DNA of 64,000 nucleotides from Bacteroidales bacterium (GCA_017527945.1 JAFXPL010000168.1:1-64000), one strand, 5' to 3'. Positions 8,264 through 17,034 are shown, counted from the first letter of the stretch. Translations and numbers: made by a program. The notes: generated from the sequence alone by a model not told the origin.

Positions 8264-9277
8264 TTATCTTCTCAATAATATTTGGTCACCCGGTTGGATG
8301 ACGGTATTTTCTTCTAACATGTTGTATTTCAAAATATAGCGAAGTTGCACGCCATAGCGTTGGGCGATGTAGCGCAACGTCTCACCCGACTGCACCGTAT
8401 GCACACGCATGGCATTGCCACGAGCCTTCGCCTCCACATACACAATTTCGTTCTCCACAGGCTCGTCGTTCGGGCCTGCATCGTTGAACTTGCGCAGATT
8501 TTCGGACATCACCAGGATGTCTTGCGCAATTTTCTCATACGTGTCACCCTTTTCTGCAATCACGAAGTAGGTGTTATTGTTCTTGAACACTTTCCGATAG
8601 GTGAACGGGCTCTGGTCGGAAGGGTATTCGCTGCCGATGGCGGTGAAGACTTTTTTTCCGGGTTTTCTGACATTGGCAGGCTTGTCGGCGGCTTTCGGAT
8701 TTTCAGCCACGGGCCTGTTTTCAATCTCGGTAAGCGGGCTTTTCCCGTAGGTCTGCTGATAAGCCGTATCCAAGGCGGCAATGTTGAACCGCTCGATAAG
8801 ACTGATGAGCCGTTCGGCGTATTGCGGGTTGGTGGCGTAGCCGTCCTGCTTAAGCGTCCGCGCCCACGCTTTATAGTCCATAATGTCCAGTTGGAAAAGG
8901 TTGGCGTAGCGTTTGCGGGAGGTCAGGAAAAGAGAGTGGTCGTTGTAGGACTCCTCCACGGTAGCGTACTTGCGGAAGCACTCCTGTAGCTCGTCATCGT
9001 CGATGAGGATGGTGTCGCCCGTCCATTCGTGGCATTTGATGCCGAAATGGTTGTTTCCTTCCACAGCCAACCTGCTCTTGCCGCAGGCGCTCTCGAAAAT
9101 GCCCTGCGCCACTGTGATGCTGGCGGGAATCTTGTATTCGTGCATCTTTTTCACCGCCACGTCGGCATACCGTGCAATGTAGTCGCGAATGTCCTGTTCG
9201 TTGTATTGTGCGTGCCCGGCTGTCGCAGCAGCCATGACACATACGAGGCATAGTATTGTTCTTATCTGTTTACTCAT
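8264..9277 (-). CDS. secreted N-acetylglucosaminidase with LysM domains
   Basis: A 337-residue glycan-cleaving autolysin type. The ATG at 9277 gives a clean signal peptide (MSKQIRTILCLVCVMAAATA); the longer upstream reading runs through a repeat-rich intergenic stretch and was dropped. The glucosaminidase domain spans about 27-175, with the catalytic-type glutamate E62 in AQGIFESACGKS and the following NNHFGIKCHEW motif. Two LysM modules (about 235-280 and 290-337) should anchor it to peptidoglycan. It is the first gene of the run continuing into its degenerate paralogue, the M23 peptidase and the peptide-binding lipoprotein. Confidence 0.9.
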   Translation of the reverse strand: MSKQIRTILCLVCVMAAATAGHAQYNEQDIRDYIARYADVAVKKMHEYKIPASITVAQGIFESACGKSRLAVEGNNHFGIKCHEWTGDTILIDDDELQECFRKYATVEESYNDHSLFLTSRKRYANLFQLDIMDYKAWARTLKQDGYATNPQYAERLISLIERFNIAALDTAYQQTYGKSPLTEIENRPVAENPKAADKPANVRKPGKKVFTAIGSEYPSDQSPFTYRKVFKNNNTYFVIAEKGDTYEKIAQDILVMSENLRKFNDAGPNDEPVENEIVYVEAKARGNAMRVHTVQSGETLRYIAQRYGVQLRYILKYNMLEENTVIQPGDQILLRR

Positions 9278-9361
9278 CTTATTGTTTTTCGTTTCGTCCT
9301 CCGCACTGCGGTTACTGCCTTGTGTGACCAGCCCTACACTACGCTGCGCTTGTGTGACTGT

Positions 9362-9424
9362 CCCCACACTGCGCTACGCTTGTGTGGGGTTATTTGCACT
9401 TCGTGCGTTTTGCCTCTTCGAGGC
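9362..9424. repeat. cluster of three small perfect palindromes
   Basis: Three hairpins follow one another: CCCCACAC/GTGTGGGG (9362-9369 and 9382-9389), GCAC/GTGC with a TTC loop (9396-9406), and GCCTC/GAGGC with a TTC loop (9412-9424). Just upstream (about 9325-9360) an imperfect copy of the phrase CTACGCTTGTGTG occurs. They lie between ddl and the glucosaminidase gene, both on the minus strand, where they could stop transcription or be debris of a palindromic repeat family. Confidence 0.5.
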
Positions 9425-9472
9425 TGCTTAAGGAACTATTTCTAAAATATTTGGCGTTACCGAACATAACTG

Positions 9473-9493
9473 CTAACTACTAATTACTAACTG
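9473..9493. repeat. CTAACTA heptamer repeat touching the ddl stop codon
   Basis: Three heptamer units, CTAACTA, CTAATTA and CTAACTG, lie in tandem. The first three bases of the last unit are the TAG stop codon of ddl read on the minus strand. Related octamer arrays occur at the stops of nusB and the purine nucleoside phosphorylase gene. Confidence 0.5.
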
Positions 9494-10470
9494 TTCAATC
9501 CTTCTTCGACCAGCTTGGTGTAGAATTGTTTAATATCCAGGCCTTGGCTCTTCAATTGCGCTGGGATGATGCTCAAGGCGGTTTGTCCCGGTATTGTGTT
9601 GACTTCCAGAAAGTACGGTATGCGGGCTTCCTCGTCGAGGATGAAATCGACTCGCACGATGCCCTTGCAGTCGAGCTGGCGGAACACGGTTTCGGAGTAT
9701 TGGCGCACGAGTTCCTGCATGTCGGGGGCGATGTCGGCGGGGGTGATGAGGCTGTGGCCCACGTCAGTGTATTTGGCATCGTAGTCGTAGAATTCGTTGT
9801 GGGCGACAATTTCGGTGATGCCGATCATTTGCACGTTGCCGTAAGCCGTTGTGACGCCGCAGGCCAGTTCTCGACCGTGGATCATCTTTTCCACAATCAA
9901 TTGGTTGTCGTATTTCAGTGCCTCCGTGAATGCCGCCTCCAGTTCCTCGCGGCTGTGCACTTTCGTCACCCCAACGCTGGAGCCGGAGTTGCAGGATTTC
10001 ACGAAGCAGGGATAGCCGCAGACCTCCTCGATGCGCTCCACATCCATCGGGTCGCCGGCATAAAAATGCAAGGACGGCGCAATGGGGATGCCAAGTTGCG
10101 CTACAGCCAGATTACAGTAGAACTTGTTGAATGTCAGTGCGGAAGGGAAAAAACCGCAGCCAGCATAACGCTGTCCGATCATCTCGAAGTAACTCTGCAG
10201 CTTGCCGTTCTCGCCGGGTGTGCCGTGGATGGCAATAAATGCCAGGTCGAAAGTGACCTTCTGCCCGTCAATGGTCAGGGAAAAATCGTTTTTGTCGATT
10301 TGGAAAATCCGACCGTCTGAAGCTTGATAATGCCAGTCACGACCCTTGAAATGAATCAAATAGGGCTCGAACAATGTCTTGTCCAATTGTTGGAAAATGT
10401 TGTCGCCAGACCGCAGGGACACCTCGTATTCGCCTGAGTCCCCGCCCGCTATTACTGCAATTTTATACAT
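9487..10470 (-). CDS. ddl: D-alanine--D-alanine ligase
   Basis: This enzyme joins two D-alanines with ATP to make the dipeptide used in the peptidoglycan stem. It is an ATP-grasp protein of 327 residues. Visible landmarks are the N-terminal AGGDSGEYEVSLRSG, HGTPGENGKLQSYFE, CFVKSCNSGSSVGVTKV in the ATP-grasp domain, and the magnesium-binding ending FLEVNTIPGQT. It is transcribed away from the LPG-synthase-like gene. Wall-hydrolase genes lie downstream but are separated by a repeat-filled gap, so co-transcription is uncertain. Confidence 0.95.
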   Translation of the reverse strand: MYKIAVIAGGDSGEYEVSLRSGDNIFQQLDKTLFEPYLIHFKGRDWHYQASDGRIFQIDKNDFSLTIDGQKVTFDLAFIAIHGTPGENGKLQSYFEMIGQRYAGCGFFPSALTFNKFYCNLAVAQLGIPIAPSLHFYAGDPMDVERIEEVCGYPCFVKSCNSGSSVGVTKVHSREELEAAFTEALKYDNQLIVEKMIHGRELACGVTTAYGNVQMIGITEIVAHNEFYDYDAKYTDVGHSLITPADIAPDMQELVRQYSETVFRQLDCKGIVRVDFILDEEARIPYFLEVNTIPGQTALSIIPAQLKSQGLDIKQFYTKLVEEGLNS

Positions 10471-10495
10471 AGTTATTCCAAAATATATACAAATG

Positions 10496-10504
10496 GCAAA
10501 TATA
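10496..10504 (-). promoter_or_regulatory. -7 promoter element of ddl
   Basis: On the minus strand this reads TATATTTGC, an exact TAnnTTTGC match 26 bases upstream of the ddl ATG. Confidence 0.6.
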
Positions 10505-10659
10505 GTGTTATTTCAGGAGGCATCCTGCTTTTGGAAAATTGTTTTTTAACAGCAAAATGTGTATTATTCCGTGTATGTCGCGCCGTCTTTCTTGCGTTTG
10601 GCGGTATGGGATATTTAGTTGAATAATGCGGGCAAAAACAGCGGATTGAGAATTTTGTG

Positions 10660-10668
10660 TATCTTTGC
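10660..10668 (+). promoter_or_regulatory. -7 promoter element of the membrane-protein/rfaE2 operon
   Basis: TATCTTTGC, an exact consensus match 28 bases upstream of the ATG at 10697. It faces away from the ddl promoter. Confidence 0.6.
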
Positions 10669-10696
10669 CGTTTGTTTTTTAAAGATGTAGGCATCA

Positions 10697-11767
10697 ATGG
10701 AAAAACTGAAGAAAATATTACCGGATATTCTCAAGATGATTCTTTTCGTAGGTTTGGGAATATTGTTTATCTGGTTGTCAGTCAAGGATTTGAGCAAAGA
10801 TGACATTCAGATGATTTTCTCCTCCATGGCTTTGGTCAACAATCCTCGCGGGTGGCTTTTCATTTCCCTTTCCGTGTTGGCCATAGTGGCTGCCGACCTC
10901 ATCCGTGCGGAACGGGCGCGGCTTCTGCTCAATTCCATCCAATACAAGCCTCGCTTTTCCATGATGTTCTACTCGGTGATGGTCTGCTATATCGCCAACC
11001 TTGCTCTGCCGCGGCTCGGCGAGATCCTGCGTTGCTCTTTTCTGCAGCGCTACGAGAATGTGCCATTCCAGAAGTCGCTCGGGACGGTCATATTGGAACG
11101 CGCCGTCGATGTGGTTTGTTGGCTCTTCCTGCTCGTCATCGCCCTGTTTTTGAACAACGGCCTGCTGTCAAGGCTGATAGTTGATCAAAGTACGCAGATG
11201 ACCTTGCAGCAGTGGTTTGAGGCGAAGGGTCTCAGCTATGTGGGTAACTACCTGCTATACATTGTTTTGGCTGTTATCGTTTTGCTGATCGTGCTCGTCC
11301 GTGCCACCCGTTCTTGGTGGCAGAAGAAGCCCGCTCTCGTGAAGGTTGCCGACTTCTTCAAGGGCATTTGGCGCGGTTTCATTTCCATCAAGGACCTTCC
11401 GAATCCGTGGTATTTCGTCTTGTGGACGGTCGCCATGTGGATTTGCTACTATTTCGGGGTCTATTTCTTCTTCCATGCCCTTCCGTATCTGCAGCATATC
11501 GGCTTTGGCGCAGCGTTCACGGTGCTGATATTTGGTACTATCGCCTTCATGATTTCGCAAGGCGGGCTGGGCGCCTACCCGCTCATCACGGCCGGCATTG
11601 TCATGCTCTACGGCATCTCCTATACGCAGGGGCTTGCTGCCGGCTGGATTGGCTGGATTCTGCAAACTGCCGTCTCGTTGGTACTTGGTTTATTCTCCTT
11701 GGTCGTCACTTCTTTCTACAAGCGTCATGATGCGGCGCAAGAAACCGTGGAACATGGGCAAGATTGA
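10697..11767 (+). CDS. lysylphosphatidylglycerol synthase TM-region / flippase-like membrane protein
   Basis: A 356-residue polytopic membrane protein with about eight hydrophobic helices, matching the LPG_synthase_TM (UPF0104) family. Members include flippase domains of MprF and many stand-alone proteins near lipid or glycan genes. Family-like stretches are [20 protein letters not shown] and [18 protein letters not shown]. There is no aminoacyl-transferase domain, so it is not a complete MprF. Its last 14 bases overlap the heptose gene rfaE2, suggesting translational coupling and perhaps a role with envelope glycolipids. The substrate is unknown. Confidence 0.8.
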   Translation: MEKLKKILPDILKMILFVGLGILFIWLSVKDLSKDDIQMIFSSMALVNNPRGWLFISLSVLAIVAADLIRAERARLLLNSIQYKPRFSMMFYSVMVCYIANLALPRLGEILRCSFLQRYENVPFQKSLGTVILERAVDVVCWLFLLVIALFLNNGLLSRLIVDQSTQMTLQQWFEAKGLSYVGNYLLYIVLAVIVLLIVLVRATRSWWQKKPALVKVADFFKGIWRGFISIKDLPNPWYFVLWTVAMWICYYFGVYFFFHALPYLQHIGFGAAFTVLIFGTIAFMISQGGLGAYPLITAGIVMLYGISYTQGLAAGWIGWILQTAVSLVLGLFSLVVTSFYKRHDAAQETVEHGQD

Positions 11768-12242
11768 CCATCAAATAGAGGAAAAGATTGTCGCGAGGGA
11801 TTTTTTCCTTCACTATGACATTAAACGGCACGGCCAAAGGGTTGTCTTTACCAATGGCTGTTTCGATGTGCTCCACTTCGGGCACGTGCATTATCTGGCT
11901 CAGGCCAGGCAGTTGGGCGACCTACTCGTGGTCGGGCTCAACAGCGACGACTCCGTCCGGCGGCTGAAAGGCCCTTCGCGGCCGATAAACGGAGAAAGAG
12001 AGCGCGCTTACGTTTTGGCTGCTCTCGCGTGCGTGGATTTTGTGGTGGTCTTTGGCGAGGACACCCCGCAGGAACTCATCGAGACTGTGCGCCCCGATGT
12101 GCTGGTCAAAGGCGGGGATTACGAGATCGCCAACATTGTCGGGGCCGATTTTGTGACGGAAAATGGAGGTGTCGTTACGACCATTCCCTTCGTGGAAGGT
12201 TTCTCCTCCACTCAAATTATAGAAAAGTTAAATACCAAATAA
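11754..12242 (+). CDS. rfaE2: D-glycero-beta-D-manno-heptose 1-phosphate adenylyltransferase
   Basis: This cytidylyltransferase-fold enzyme makes ADP-heptose for lipopolysaccharide core or surface glycans. The chosen ATG at 11754 gives 162 residues, the usual size for the stand-alone adenylyltransferase; longer readings run backwards into the upstream gene in another frame. The nucleotide-binding motif [12 protein letters not shown] lies at 33-44, and SSTQIIEK near the C-terminus matches the family. The HldE kinase half is absent here and must be encoded elsewhere. It overlaps the upstream membrane protein by 14 bases and shares one base with the M23-LysM gene (TAATG). Confidence 0.92.
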   Translation: MGKIDHQIEEKIVARDFFLHYDIKRHGQRVVFTNGCFDVLHFGHVHYLAQARQLGDLLVVGLNSDDSVRRLKGPSRPINGERERAYVLAALACVDFVVVFGEDTPQELIETVRPDVLVKGGDYEIANIVGADFVTENGGVVTTIPFVEGFSSTQIIEKLNTK

Positions 12243-13297
12243 TGAGAAAGTTACACATTGCTATACTGATGTTTTTTGTCGCTTCCGTGACGGCGCAAAA
12301 CGTGGATGTCACTTCCTTTTCCCAGAATATCGTGCTGGCCGATTCGCAGGCCACACCGAAGGCCGTGGTGCGACAATTAGCCTCATATCCTTCTGTATCA
12401 GAGCTATATGAGATTCCTGCGTATGGGTTATATCAGCAATACTGGGATACGGTCCATCTTCGTAGCCGGATGCTGGAGATTCCTTTCTCCAACGACCGCT
12501 TGATGCTGATGTTGGTACAGGATGCCAACAATCCGTTCGTGATGCCGTGCCAATTCGACAAGGTGCGGTTGGCCTATGGAGAGACAAAAAATGGCGGTTT
12601 CCATCCTGGTATCGATTTGAAGACGGAATCACAGACCCTTGTCAAAAGTTGCTTCGACGGTGTGGTGCGTATGGCAAGGGACTACGGTGACTATGGCTCC
12701 ACGGTGGTGGTGCGCCACTACAATGGTTTGGAGACTGTATATGCTCATCTCGACAAACTGTGTGTGAAACCCAATCAAATGGTGAAGGCCGGTCAAGTGG
12801 TTGGGCAGACTGGTACCACTGGCAACACCAAAGAGTGCGTTCTGCACTTTGAAACCCGTTTCATGAACGAATGTTTTGATCCGGAACTGGTCATTGACTT
12901 TGAGGAGGAGGATGTGTTGCAGAACAACATGGCACTGATGTCTCGCGACTTCAACATTTTGCCATTGGATGCGGTGGGTGCTTGGAAGCCTGTTGCCCCC
13001 AAGCCAAAGGCCACAGCACCGGAAATCAAGCCAGAGCTGGCACCGGTGGGGAAACCCCAACCGTCATCTCCGAGCGTCGTTCCTGGAGCGCAAGCGTCCG
13101 AGGTCGTTGAGCAAACAGCCCCCAAAGTCCAGCCACAGCCACAATCCTCCGAAGCTGTTTACCATACGGTTGCCGCTGGTGAAAATCTTTACCGCATTTC
13201 CTTAAAGTACAATACGACAGTTGATAAAATACTGAAGCTCAACAATCTTAAGAATGCCGACATGATTGTAGAAGGGCAAAAACTACGGGTAAAATAA
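12242..13297 (+). CDS. secreted M23-LysM protein with altered active site
   Basis: A 351-residue protein with a signal peptide ending near SVTAQ (residues 15-19). The LytM/M23 domain spans about 105-215, a Pro-rich linker about 250-305, and one LysM module about 308-350. Zinc ligands H121 and D125 (HPGID) and H202 are present, as is H169 in YAHL. The first histidine of the HxH motif is V200 (VLHFE rather than HLHFE). Loss of that catalytic histidine suggests reduced or absent hydrolysis, as in NlpD/EnvC-type amidase activators. It starts on the last base of rfaE2, so the two are translationally coupled. Confidence 0.85.
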   Translation: MRKLHIAILMFFVASVTAQNVDVTSFSQNIVLADSQATPKAVVRQLASYPSVSELYEIPAYGLYQQYWDTVHLRSRMLEIPFSNDRLMLMLVQDANNPFVMPCQFDKVRLAYGETKNGGFHPGIDLKTESQTLVKSCFDGVVRMARDYGDYGSTVVVRHYNGLETVYAHLDKLCVKPNQMVKAGQVVGQTGTTGNTKECVLHFETRFMNECFDPELVIDFEEEDVLQNNMALMSRDFNILPLDAVGAWKPVAPKPKATAPEIKPELAPVGKPQPSSPSVVPGAQASEVVEQTAPKVQPQPQSSEAVYHTVAAGENLYRISLKYNTTVDKILKLNNLKNADMIVEGQKLRVK

Positions 13298-13351
13298 AGC
13301 AGAAGCACGGTTACGTGCCTCTGCGTGGGATGAATTCTGTTAGCGGATACC

Positions 13352-14626
13352 CTATTCCGTAATCGTTTCTTTTTCCTTAAACGCAAAAATGAACGCCACT
13401 GCGACCACAAGGGCGTAGGCGGCGAAGATGTACCACGATGTGGACCAGCCCTGTATGATAGAGGCCGGTTCCGCGTGGTTCTTCAAGGGTGTGAAGACGT
13501 AGTGGTTGAGGACGGCTTGTGCCGCGAAAGTGCCGAGGGTGGCACCTATACCGTTGGTCATCAACATGAAGAGCCCTTGCGCCGAGGCTCGGATGGAGGG
13601 GTCGGTCTGCTGGTCCACGAAGAGCGATCCGCTGATGTTGAAGAAATCAAAGGCCACGCCATAGACAATGCAGGAGAGGATGAAAAGCCACACGCCCGGT
13701 CCGGGGTTGCCGAGGCCGAAGAAGCCGAAGCGAAGCACCCAGGCGAACATGGCGATTAGCATCACTTTTTTAATGCCGAACCGCTTCAGGAAGAAAGGAA
13801 TCAGCAGAATGCACAGCGTTTCAGAGATTTGCGACAGCGAAATGAGCATGTTGGCATGCTTTACTCCGAACGTGTCGGCATATTCCGGAATGTGGCCGAA
13901 ACTGTGAAGGAACGGGTTGGCAAAGCCGTTGGTGATTTGCAAAGAGACCCCCAAGAACATCGAAAAGAAGAAAAAGACCGCCATTCGTCTGTCCTTGAAG
14001 AGTTTGAATGCTTGCAGACCGAACATGTCTGCCACAGAGGTGACTTTTCCGTCGTTGTTGCTGTTGCATTTCGGCAGCGTGAAGGCATACAGTCCCAAAA
14101 GCAGGCCGATACCGCCGCTGGTCACGAACTGGCTGGCAGTTGCCTGGAAACCCAAAAGATCGACGCACCACATGGAGATGATGAAGCCGATGGTGCCGAA
14201 CACTCGGATGGGCGGAAAGTGCTTCACCCGGTCGAGGTTGGCCAGCTCCAATGCATTGTAAGCCACAGAGTTGGATAGTGCGATGGTGGGCATGTAGAAG
14301 GCCACGCCGATGGTGTAGAGGGTGAAAAGCGGTCCGAATTGCACGGTGTCGCCTGCCCCCAGGCCGTAAAGACCGGCACAAATCATGGCCGCTCCGGAGA
14401 TAAGGTGACTGATACCCAGTACCTTTTGGGCTTGTATCCATCGGTCGGCGATGATGCCTAATATGGCAGGCATGAAGATGGAGACAATGCCTTGTATGGA
14501 ATAGAAGATGCCGATTTGTCGTCCCAGTCCGTGTGTGGCTAAATAAGTGCCCATGCAGGTGAGATAGGCTCCCCAGACGGCGAACTGGAGAAAATTCATG
14601 AGAATAAGTCTGAATTTTACGTTCAT
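13352..14626 (-). CDS. nucleoside:H+ symporter, MFS superfamily (NupG/XapB type)
   Basis: A 424-residue inner-membrane transporter with about 12 helices. The start MNVKFRLILMNFLQFAVWGAYL matches the NupG/XapB nucleoside transporter family. Further family-like stretches are IADRWIQAQKVLGISHL, SLSQISETLCILLIPFFLKRFG and GASAQGL-like SIRASAQGLFMLMTNGIG. The ATG at 14626 is chosen over a TTG nine codons upstream. It probably imports nucleosides by proton symport and so would feed the phosphorylase and kinase found elsewhere in the window. It lies 64 bases after the FAH hydrolase stop, a gap filled by a short direct repeat. Confidence 0.88.
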   Translation of the reverse strand: MNVKFRLILMNFLQFAVWGAYLTCMGTYLATHGLGRQIGIFYSIQGIVSIFMPAILGIIADRWIQAQKVLGISHLISGAAMICAGLYGLGAGDTVQFGPLFTLYTIGVAFYMPTIALSNSVAYNALELANLDRVKHFPPIRVFGTIGFIISMWCVDLLGFQATASQFVTSGGIGLLLGLYAFTLPKCNSNNDGKVTSVADMFGLQAFKLFKDRRMAVFFFFSMFLGVSLQITNGFANPFLHSFGHIPEYADTFGVKHANMLISLSQISETLCILLIPFFLKRFGIKKVMLIAMFAWVLRFGFFGLGNPGPGVWLFILSCIVYGVAFDFFNISGSLFVDQQTDPSIRASAQGLFMLMTNGIGATLGTFAAQAVLNHYVFTPLKNHAEPASIIQGWSTSWYIFAAYALVVAVAFIFAFKEKETITE

Positions 14627-14650
14627 ATTATTATTATATTGAATAATCGT

Positions 14651-14682
14651 CAATAGTCATAGTCAAAGTCAATAGTCATAGT
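14651..14682. repeat. direct repeat CAATAGTCATAGT, two copies
   Basis: Two copies of the 13-base unit CAATAGTCATAGT are separated by six bases (CAAAGT). They fill the gap between the FAH hydrolase stop and the nucleoside transporter start. The unit resembles bases 1-18 of the window. Confidence 0.5.
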
Positions 14683-14690
14683 TCACGACC

Positions 14691-15302
14691 TCACTTCACC
14701 TTGAAATCAAAGAGGCATTTCCCTTCGAGGAAGCCTTGTAGGTGGTCATTGAGGTGCACCGGGCCTACACCGACGGGCGTGCCGGTGAACAGGATGTCGC
14801 CCATTTTCAATGTGATGAAGCGGGAAACGTAGGCGATGAGTGTGTCGATAGGGAATAACATGTCTCGGGTGTGCCCTTCTTGCACTTTTTCGCCATTGAG
14901 CAGAAGGTGGAAATGGAGATCCTGTGGATCGGGGAGTTGCGATTTCGGGATAAAATCGCCCACCACGGCAGATCCGTCGAAGGCTTTGGCAATCTCCCAT
15001 GGCTCGCCTTCTGCCATGCACTTGCGTTGGAGGTCGCGGGCGGTGAAATCCACCCCGAGTCCGATTTCGTCATAATACTTGTGAGCGAACTTCTCTGAGA
15101 TGCATTTTCCTAACCGATTGATTTTCACAATAATTTCGGTCTCATAGTGAACTTCGTCCGAGAAGTCGGGGAGGAAAAATGGGCGGTTGCAGCGGGTGAT
15201 GGCAGACTCTGGTTTGAGGAAAAAGACAGGTTTAGTAGGCACTGCATTATGCAGTTCCGCCGCGTGCGCCGCGTAGTTCCGTCCGATGCAGATGAATTTC
15301 AT
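14691..15302 (-). CDS. fumarylacetoacetate hydrolase family protein
   Basis: A 203-residue FAH-fold enzyme resembling YcgM/FAHD1, which cleave acylpyruvates or decarboxylate oxaloacetate. The start KFICIGRNYAAHAAEL is typical of the small single-domain group. Metal ligands E54 and E56 (HYETEI) and D85 (GVDFTARD) are present, as is the C-terminal FTGTPVGVGPV loop. No signal peptide is seen. The true substrate is not predictable. The outer-membrane barrel gene ends five bases upstream on the same strand, so the two are probably co-transcribed. Confidence 0.88.
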   Translation of the reverse strand: MKFICIGRNYAAHAAELHNAVPTKPVFFLKPESAITRCNRPFFLPDFSDEVHYETEIIVKINRLGKCISEKFAHKYYDEIGLGVDFTARDLQRKCMAEGEPWEIAKAFDGSAVVGDFIPKSQLPDPQDLHFHLLLNGEKVQEGHTRDMLFPIDTLIAYVSRFITLKMGDILFTGTPVGVGPVHLNDHLQGFLEGKCLFDFKVK

Positions 15303-15307
15303 ACGGC

Positions 15308-16081
15308 TTAGAAGAAGTTGATGTTCAGGGCGATTTCCACATAGCCGAGGTTGGCGCGCTGGTCCACGTGGGTCAGTCCGTTTCGGGCTTTGCCCTTGCC
15401 TTTGAAATAGTTGGTGACCCCTTGCACGTAGTTGATCATCACTCCCGCGCGCATGGTTGGCGTGACTGCGTATTCGAAGCCGACACCCGCGATGAAAGAT
15501 TCTTTAAGCAGGGCGGCCTCCTGCGAATCTTTTTTCTCCCGCGACCACAATTCATCCCCCAGCAAGTAGCTGTCTTCCTGGGTGGCTTTTAGGTTAAAAC
15601 TGTGCATCAGACCGAGATTCCCGCAGACGTAGAAGTTGTTGATGGAGTTCGTCTTCATCGTGATCATGGTCGGGATGGTGAGGTATATGGAGCGGTAGGT
15701 GCGTTGGGTCTGTGTGCTGTCGGCGATGCCCAGACTTCCTACGGGGATATTGTCGAGGAAGCGCATCTTGCCGCCACAGTGCTCCACGAACAATCCGGTG
15801 GAGAAGTAGAAGTTCTTCCGGGGGGTGAGGTTGACGTTGAGGTTGACGCCATAGCGCATGCCCATGACGATGCCGTCTTTTTCATAGCCGACGGTGTGGT
15901 CGTACATCCAATCGAAGGCGGGCGCGAAGGTGACGCCGAAGTTGAGCCGCGATCCGAAGCCGGGGTCTTTGAGGTAGGTGGCGGATGGGCGTCCGGCTTT
16001 CGGGACGACGGTCTCCTGTGCGTAAACGCTGCCCCAAAGGGTTGTCAATAATATTGTGGACAACAAAAGGATTTTTTTCAT
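15308..16081 (-). CDS. outer-membrane beta-barrel protein, PorT-like
   Basis: A 257-residue secreted protein with signal peptide MKKILLLSTILLTTLWGSVYAQ and alternating hydrophobic strands ending in an aromatic (NINFF), typical of an eight-strand outer-membrane barrel. It resembles the PorT-family proteins of Bacteroidota. True PorT is a type IX secretion component, but many generic barrels carry the same family name, so a secretion role is only a possibility. It lies upstream of the FAH hydrolase gene with a five-base gap. Confidence 0.65.
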   Translation of the reverse strand: MKKILLLSTILLTTLWGSVYAQETVVPKAGRPSATYLKDPGFGSRLNFGVTFAPAFDWMYDHTVGYEKDGIVMGMRYGVNLNVNLTPRKNFYFSTGLFVEHCGGKMRFLDNIPVGSLGIADSTQTQRTYRSIYLTIPTMITMKTNSINNFYVCGNLGLMHSFNLKATQEDSYLLGDELWSREKKDSQEAALLKESFIAGVGFEYAVTPTMRAGVMINYVQGVTNYFKGKGKARNGLTHVDQRANLGYVEIALNINFF

Positions 16082-16166
16082 AATGGTATCACTTTTAAAT
16101 TCAACTGCTATAATTTTTCAAAAAGGGTGATTGTGCGGATTTTTTGTCGGGGAGAAATGGATTCTG

Positions 16167-17009
16167 TCAGATTCGTTTGAATTTTGCTGCCACCCACTTG
16201 TCTTTCGCCTTGTGATCTTCATATCGGAGCCCGTTTTGGGCGCAGCAGTAGCGCAGGGCGGGCAGGTCCTCTTCGTAGAAGCCGCTCAGGAAGAGCAAAG
16301 CCTCGTCGTTCATGCATTGCACGTAAGCGGGAATGTCTTGGAGCAGGATGTTGCGGTTGATGTTGGCGAGGATGACATCGTAGCGTTCGTTGCCCAGCAG
16401 CGATGCGTCGCCGAGCAGCACTTTCAGGTTGTCGCAGTGGTTGTGTTGCGCGTTTTCCACGCCGTTGCGGTAGGCCCATTCGTCGTTGTCGATGGCGGTG
16501 ACGGGGATGGCCCCTTTCATGTAGGCGAGGATGGCCAGCACGCCCGTGCCCGCGCCCATGTCGAGCACTGCCTTGCCGCACACGTCCGTCTCCAACAGGT
16601 AGGAGACCATTTGCGCGGTGGTGGCATGATGCGCCGTCCCGAACGACATTTTGGGTTCGATCACGATTTCATAGTCCACGTCCGGACGTGCCGGATGAAA
16701 CGGGGCGCGGATGTAGCACTTGCCGTCGATCAGCACCGGCTCGTAGTTGGCCTCCCAAGCGGCGTTCCAGTCCTTGTCCTCCATCGGGGTCACTGAGTAG
16801 GCGACCTTCACTTCGGGGAACTCCGGATTCTCCAGCATGTCTTTGAACACGTCTTCCCGGTAGTCTTTCTCCGGAATGTAGCACAGCAGTTCCTCTTCGC
16901 TGTCGCCGTCCATGAAACTGTCGCATCCGGCATCCGCCATCAGCGAGGTATAGACCTCCTTCCACGGGTCGGCCGGGGTGATTTTCAACTTGATTTCGAG
17001 GTACTTCAT
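16167..17009 (-). CDS. prmA: ribosomal protein L11 methyltransferase
   Basis: A SAM-dependent enzyme that trimethylates ribosomal protein L11. The ATG at 17009 gives 280 residues starting MKYLEIKLKI; the longer open frame upstream crosses a palindromic repeat and was rejected. Landmarks are the substrate loop PKMSFGTAHHATT (119-131), the SAM-binding LDMGAGTGVLA (149-159), the acidic residue after strand 2 in AIDNDEWA, and the motif NINRN (216-220). The N-terminal L11-recognition domain is present. The upstream neighbour on the same strand is the PepSY-like protein gene. Confidence 0.93.
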   Translation of the reverse strand: MKYLEIKLKITPADPWKEVYTSLMADAGCDSFMDGDSEEELLCYIPEKDYREDVFKDMLENPEFPEVKVAYSVTPMEDKDWNAAWEANYEPVLIDGKCYIRAPFHPARPDVDYEIVIEPKMSFGTAHHATTAQMVSYLLETDVCGKAVLDMGAGTGVLAILAYMKGAIPVTAIDNDEWAYRNGVENAQHNHCDNLKVLLGDASLLGNERYDVILANINRNILLQDIPAYVQCMNDEALLFLSGFYEEDLPALRYCCAQNGLRYEDHKAKDKWVAAKFKRI

Positions 17010-17034
17010 AAGGGTTTCAAGTTTCAGGTTTATA

